Of a stretch of DNA of 64,000 bases, positions 59,545 through 64,000 are shown piece by piece; position 1 is the first letter of the stretch, and each line of letters opens with the position of its first letter. The DNA comes from Epiperipatus broadwayi (lineage: Eukaryota; Onychophora; Udeonychophora; Euonychophora; Peripatidae). The DNA lies in the NCBI GenBank assembly GCA_028023455.1, contig JAQFVV010012498.1:1362001-1426000 (forward strand), read 5' to 3'. A model generated the notes under the pieces. It searched no databases. It saw only the letters and a list, made by a program, of their open reading frames with translations, and was not told the origin of the DNA. The translations under genes were made by a program, and so were the position numbers.

Positions 59545-60875
59545 TTATTAAAAACATTTCATTTTCAAACACAGGAATATTTCCTTTTAATATTAAGTTA
59601 ATTGTATCAAAAGCACTACAACCAAGTTTTAATTCTAGTATGAGAAAAAAGAAAAAAGAGTAGATATAAGAAATAACTAATAATAATAAAACTAAAGGCT
59701 GAAGATTTTTATAACTAAAATTATTAAATTATTTAAATTTTATATAGATAAGTTTATAATTTGGAGAAAATAGTGAAATTAACATTAAAATTATGCTTTA
59801 CATATGTATACAAGGGGTACAAAAATAAAGGTGAGTCTAAAAACTGGTACAACTAAAATATTCATTTGGATTTAAGTTTAATAAAGATTCACAATAATTA
59901 CAACTTAATTAATTATATAATTTGCAAGTTACTAGTTTTAGATTTACTTTGATTTGTAAGTATCAAACTTTCTACACTCCCAATACTTTGATACTAATCA
60001 CTTCTGGTAAATATATTAATGATTATCAATAATCATTTATTAAACCAGAGATTATCTTCATTCCAAATACAAATTTTAAATCTCCATTAAAAGTACTAAC
60101 ATATCTATGTTTTCTATTTTAATTGTCAGCAAACTCATGAAATAATTCAATTCATCTCTTTTTTTCAGTGCATAATATCTTTTAAAGATATAATTAAAAC
60201 ATCCTCTCCACCCCACATTCCTGAAACATAGGAATAAAAGCACCTAAAAAGATAAATAACTCTCAAGAAATACATTCAAATATAATAATTTAATATTGAT
60301 AAACATTGAACAAAATATAAAGCCTTAAGTAAGAGATTAAGAGTTAGGTCAACTAATGCACACTGATTCAGAGTGAAGTAATTTGTATTTTTAAAATGTT
60401 TTTATGTATATGCTTTCATAAAACATTTTTACTAAGCAAAGAAAATGAATATATAGAAGATTGGATTCTTTGTCACATAAAAAATATTTTTTCTGAATGT
60501 TTTTGTAAAAAAATTCTCTAATTTTTTTTGAGTTTTTATATGATATTTGATGAATAGGAATGCATATGCTAAAAATAATGAAATGTATTTAATAGTATCT
60601 AAAATAAATTATGATCTCAATTTGACCAAATATGCAACAATATTCTGATAGATTTTAGTTTCCTTAAATTGAAATAATAAACATAACTTCAAAATTTTTA
60701 CTAGCTTATCTATATTATAACTATTATTATTGCTACAGTTACAAATACTATTATTAAAGTGATATTAATATTATAGATAAAGTTACTTTATAAAGCAAAA
60801 TCCAAGAAGGAAGCTCATATATATATATATGATAAACAAAAATGCAAGTTAAAAAACTTGCTAACGCTTGTATTT
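59545..60875. other. AT-rich sequence, no gene seen
   Basis: No motif recognised. A (TA)n run lies at about 60818-60831. Confidence 0.55.
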
Positions 60876-61193
60876 ATGTCCACAGATGGCGTTCTACCAA
60901 AAACACCGATCAAGCGTATATTCTGTTTACATAAACGTCAGAGTAGCATTCACTATCTCTAACTATAATTCAAGTACAAAAATTTGCTATCATCAGTGAA
61001 AGACAGGAATAAAGAAACTAGATCTAAATACAAACTCTGAGCGTTTATGAAACAATTTCTATTCAGCCTGCAAGCGTGAATTTTTTAGACACGTAATGTC
61101 TTCAAACTCAGCATAGTGAATGCTACTCTGACGTTTATGTAAACAGAATATACGCTTGATCGGTGTTTTTGGTAGAACGCCATCTGTGGACAT
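60876..61193. mobile_element. fold-back element with perfect 81 bp arms
   Basis: The arms 60876-60956 and 61113-61193 are identical inverted copies, beginning ATGTCCACAGATGGCGTTCT. The 156-base loop contains ACTAGATCTAAATAC and the block GTCTTCAAACTCAGC, which also occur in the 58 kb fold-back in the same order. At the place of the hammerhead, only CTGATGA remains on the minus strand, without a stem II or GAAA. The arms' identity points to recent formation or arm correction. Confidence 0.85.
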
Positions 61194-61194
61194 A

Positions 61195-61312
61195 TATATA
61201 TAATATTATAATTTGATGTCTGTATTTTTTCAAATTAATATACGTAATCTTATAATTGAATATTTATAAATACAATAATTAGATATATGTAAAATATAAC
61301 ATTAAAAAAAGA
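61195..61312. repeat. dispersed repeat, paired with 26625-26745
   Basis: Same word order as the partner: ATGTCTGTATTTTTTC, TATACGTAATCTTATAATTG, ATAAATACA. The fold-back element directly before it has no counterpart at 26.6 kb. Confidence 0.6.
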
Positions 61313-61319
61313 GATAAAA

Positions 61320-61805
61320 CCTCCTTTTATAAATAAAAATTGCATCGTTTATACATGGATATGTAGGTGTGATAGTGATATATAAGGGAATCGAGATGCA
61401 CACTACAAAAAAGAGCTAAAGAGCACTTGCTGTTATTAAAAAGGGTTCAGAAAATGAAACAAAATTGCAAAATAAATAATAATGTTTCAGCATCCATTTT
61501 TTATGACCACAATGTCATGTATTTATGGTTTTAACTTCAATTATAATAATGTAAAATTATTGTAAATTGACAAAAATAACAACAAAAGGAAAATAAAGGA
61601 AGCTATACTAATATACAAATACAAACAAGATTTAATTAATCAACAGGGAGCAGCATTAAGATCACAGAATTGTAGGAAGGTTAGCTTTTCAAAATGTTAG
61701 TTGACAAAGACTACGAGGATAGGCGAAAGTGCTTCTAAGTGGATAAAAATTTTAAGTTATACTTTACATATATCTAATTACTGTATTTATAAATATTTAA
61801 TTATA
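61320..61805. other. AT-rich sequence, no gene seen
   Basis: No motif recognised. The frame at 61701-61889 runs into a microsatellite. Confidence 0.55.
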
Positions 61806-61809
61806 AGAT

Positions 61810-61858
<49 letters not shown>
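61810..61858. repeat. (CA)n(TA)n microsatellite
   Basis: About 9 CA units followed by about 15 TA units, directly before a hairpin MITE. Confidence 0.95.
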
Positions 61859-61863
<5 letters not shown>

Positions 61864-61987
61864 ATCATACAATTCCAAATATCCAGTAAAGCCCTCTGTT
61901 TAAAAGTCTATATCTCAATAATAGCGAACTTCAAAATGATATCAGAGGGCGTTACTGGATATTTGTAATTGTATAATGGTTTATATA
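61853..61987. mobile_element. hairpin MITE, arms about 44 bp
   Basis: TATATAAACCATCATACAAT at the left is mirrored by ATTGTATAATGGTTTATATA at the right, and the arms end in GCCCTCT and AGAGGGC, around a 45-base centre. Short non-autonomous palindromic element in a TA-rich site. Confidence 0.8.
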
Positions 61988-61989
61988 TT

Positions 61990-62985
61990 TGCATAATTAT
62001 TTCAGTTAGTGTTAACAGTAACTTTATATATATATATATTTAAATATAAACATCCACACATGCATAAAGTTGGTTTTAAAAGAACATTATATTGATAAAA
62101 ATGCATAATACTATCAATATATGAAAAAATAAATTAAAATAGGATCAGTAAAGCAATACTTGTATTATTGCATATATAATATTAAAACTACACTCAATAA
62201 TGACACACAGTGTTAATGTGATAGTTAAATAGGTCTGTGCGTGTATAAATGTTTGTGCTCTTTTGATATATGTAAATTTAAAAGCATATTATCTTAAATG
62301 TTTAGATAAAATCATTTATTGGCAATAAAATGCAATTTACGATGAGAACAGCAAATAAAATAAATTTATTTATTTTAATATTTATATTGTAAATATTTAT
62401 TTCAACATTATAATGTATATATTAATTTTATTACAGGGCATAATATTTTATTTAAAATAGATTTTAAAATAGTTTATGTAACTTGAAAATAGTCATTGTA
62501 CTGGGCTCTAAAATTTCTTCAAAACATCATTTACTAGCATATTATATTTTAGTTAACATCATGACAACAAAATCAAGATTTGATATAGAATACTAAAAAA
62601 GTGAGAAACTTTGAGTCAAATGATAAGCAAACTAATCATGTGATCATAACCTATAAAAATTCCTACCCTATAGGAATTTGTCTCTTTCATTGATAGCTAT
62701 CTGCAGGAAAACTGTATAAAACCTGAATTTAAATTAGCCATCTTGACATCATAAACCAAGATGATGGTGGAATGAACAAAACAAACATTTGCCCTCTGTG
62801 GAAAATGTGACTCTGAACTGTCCAAAGTGAATAAGTAAAATGTTTAAAGACATTACTGAAAAAAAAAAAGGAACTTAAATTTTTTTACTGAAATAAATTT
62901 TTTTATAACTGCTTAGGAATACTATACTTCACTTATCTGATTCTAGAATCGTCTGATTACAGTAACTTAAAAGTTTTTTATTAAC
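61990..62985. other. AT-rich sequence, no gene seen
   Basis: No gene. The stretch from 62630 is a little GC-richer and may belong to the LINE that follows, but no coding motif is visible before about 62990. Confidence 0.5.
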
Positions 62986-62995
62986 TACCTGGATA

Positions 62996-64000
62996 TTGAA
63001 AAATTATTGTCATATTGATTTTAAAGCATATATGGATGACATCTTCATAGCCTTGCCATCACAGAAATATCTTGGTCATCTCAACAAAATTTTAAATGAC
63101 TACACTCATCAATACAAACTTTCTTTCAATCTTCAAAAATCATCTGCATGGAGAATTGCTACAGGGAAGAAGATTACAACTGACTTTCTTGGACAACCAC
63201 AGAATTTCCTAGGTATTGCCTTTCACAAACCACCTACTATCATCACATCACAAATTCAAAATGAAATATTAAAATCTACCAGCAAAATAACAACATACTT
63301 GCTAAGATTTACCTTTCACTTCATGGGAAGGTGGCCTTACTTAACATGGTTCTTTTCCCCAAAATTAATTATTACCTCCCAATTATTAAACCTACCAAAA
63401 TCTTTATCAGTAAAATTAACTCACTTTGCTTTAGGTTGTTTTGGGGTGGGAAGACTGTTGCCATCAGTCTAGAGGACATGCACCATCCCTGCTGGCTGAA
63501 TTGTCTTTCACTCCACTCCCCCTCTACATTTTTTCTCCAAAAAAGCCACAATCTTATTCATAAATTAACCCTTATTTTTGAAAACTTCCAAGTCTATATG
63601 CCAGTTGACCCCACCGACTGACCACCACCTCTCAAACAGGATTGGATATCATCCTTAACCTCTGCTTGTCAATACCTTTACAACTGTCCTGCAACTGCTT
63701 ATTCCTCCAAAATGAAATACTGGGACACATATAATCTACAGCATCCTCAAACATATTCTCCTATTTCCAGACTTAACATATCCAACAAGAAAATCATATC
63801 ACAGTTTAAATTTTGGAGCCTCGAAGCAAAATTCCTGGACTTCATAATAAAAATAAATCTTGATGCCCTACCAACTAAATGGTTTTTGGTAAACAGAAGA
63901 GGATTCAATAACATTGACCCGCTATGCCAACTCTGTGGCCAGGGATCAGAGGCAGTTGAGCACATTTTGAACATCTGCCCCAATCTCAACAGTATCAGAC
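62996..64000 (+). pseudogene. L1/Tx1-like LINE, RT catalytic box to zinc finger (cut by window edge)
   Basis: The first frame (62996-63295) starts in the RT palm: AYMDDIFIALPS is the catalytic box (YMDD where most LINEs have ADD), then FNLQKSSAWRI and FLGIAF. A shift at about 63270-63297 moves to the frame with LHGKVALLNMVLFPKINYYL and LFWGGKTVAISLEDMHHP. After TGA at 63619 coding-like sequence continues (FWSLEAKFLDFIIKINLDAL, then PLCQLCGQGSEAVEHIL, Cys-x2-Cys and His-x4-Cys, to the window end). It is clearly related to the element at 1-1290. The 5' part of ORF2 is missing, consistent with truncation. Confidence 0.85.

Overview
The window looks like intergenic DNA from an AT-rich invertebrate animal. 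By eye roughly three quarters of the bases are A or T; this was not counted. I recognise no host gene, tRNA or rRNA. What can be identified is a dense, nested record of mobile elements: several LINE types, Penelope-like elements (PLEs), a Ty3/Gypsy-type LTR retrotransposon, Tigger-like MITEs, hairpin MITEs and large fold-back elements, with (TA)n, (CA)n and (AGT)n microsatellites. Penelope, RTE and L1/Tx1-type LINEs together point to a metazoan. The species cannot be named from this sequence.

Layout. 1-1290: 3' part of an L1/Tx1-like LINE ending in a long trinucleotide microsatellite; a relative lies at 62996-64000, so both window edges cut LINEs. 2757-3697, 28983-30151 and 34005-35055: three MITEs with CACCTGGGTCTC termini and TA target duplications. 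7995-9113, 22633-23470, 43791-43982, 58017-59122 and 60876-61193: fold-back elements. 30423-31078 (minus) and 43595-44640: Penelope-like elements, the second a head-to-head palindrome. 31079-41908: four head-to-tail copies of one APE-type LINE, the longest split by a MITE and a 2.4 kb LTR-like insert. 46976-57970: an LTR element with 2.37 kb LTRs, a decayed tRNA-Lys primer site, gag and integrase remains, its 5' LTR split by a 2.9 kb insertion. 59143-59540: an RTE-type LINE tail on the minus strand. The rest (3.7-8 kb, 12-22.6 kb, 23.5-28 kb and shorter gaps) is AT-rich sequence in which I see no gene.

Main observation. Three fold-back elements of different sequence carry, at the same relative place in their arms, the two conserved boxes of the hammerhead ribozyme (CTGANGA and GAAA) around short hairpins of different sequence, followed by a minimal stem III and a flanking stem I. 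Weaker versions lie beside the Penelope-like remains. Two small fold-back elements are flanked by 12 and 13 bp target duplications, each proven by an uninterrupted partner arm in the same window. Together these suggest non-autonomous, ribozyme-bearing fold-back elements that spread by retrotransposition, perhaps with Penelope-like machinery. That mechanism is inference.

No gene here appears intact. All coding remains have stops or frameshifts, so nothing in the window is likely to be autonomously mobile today.
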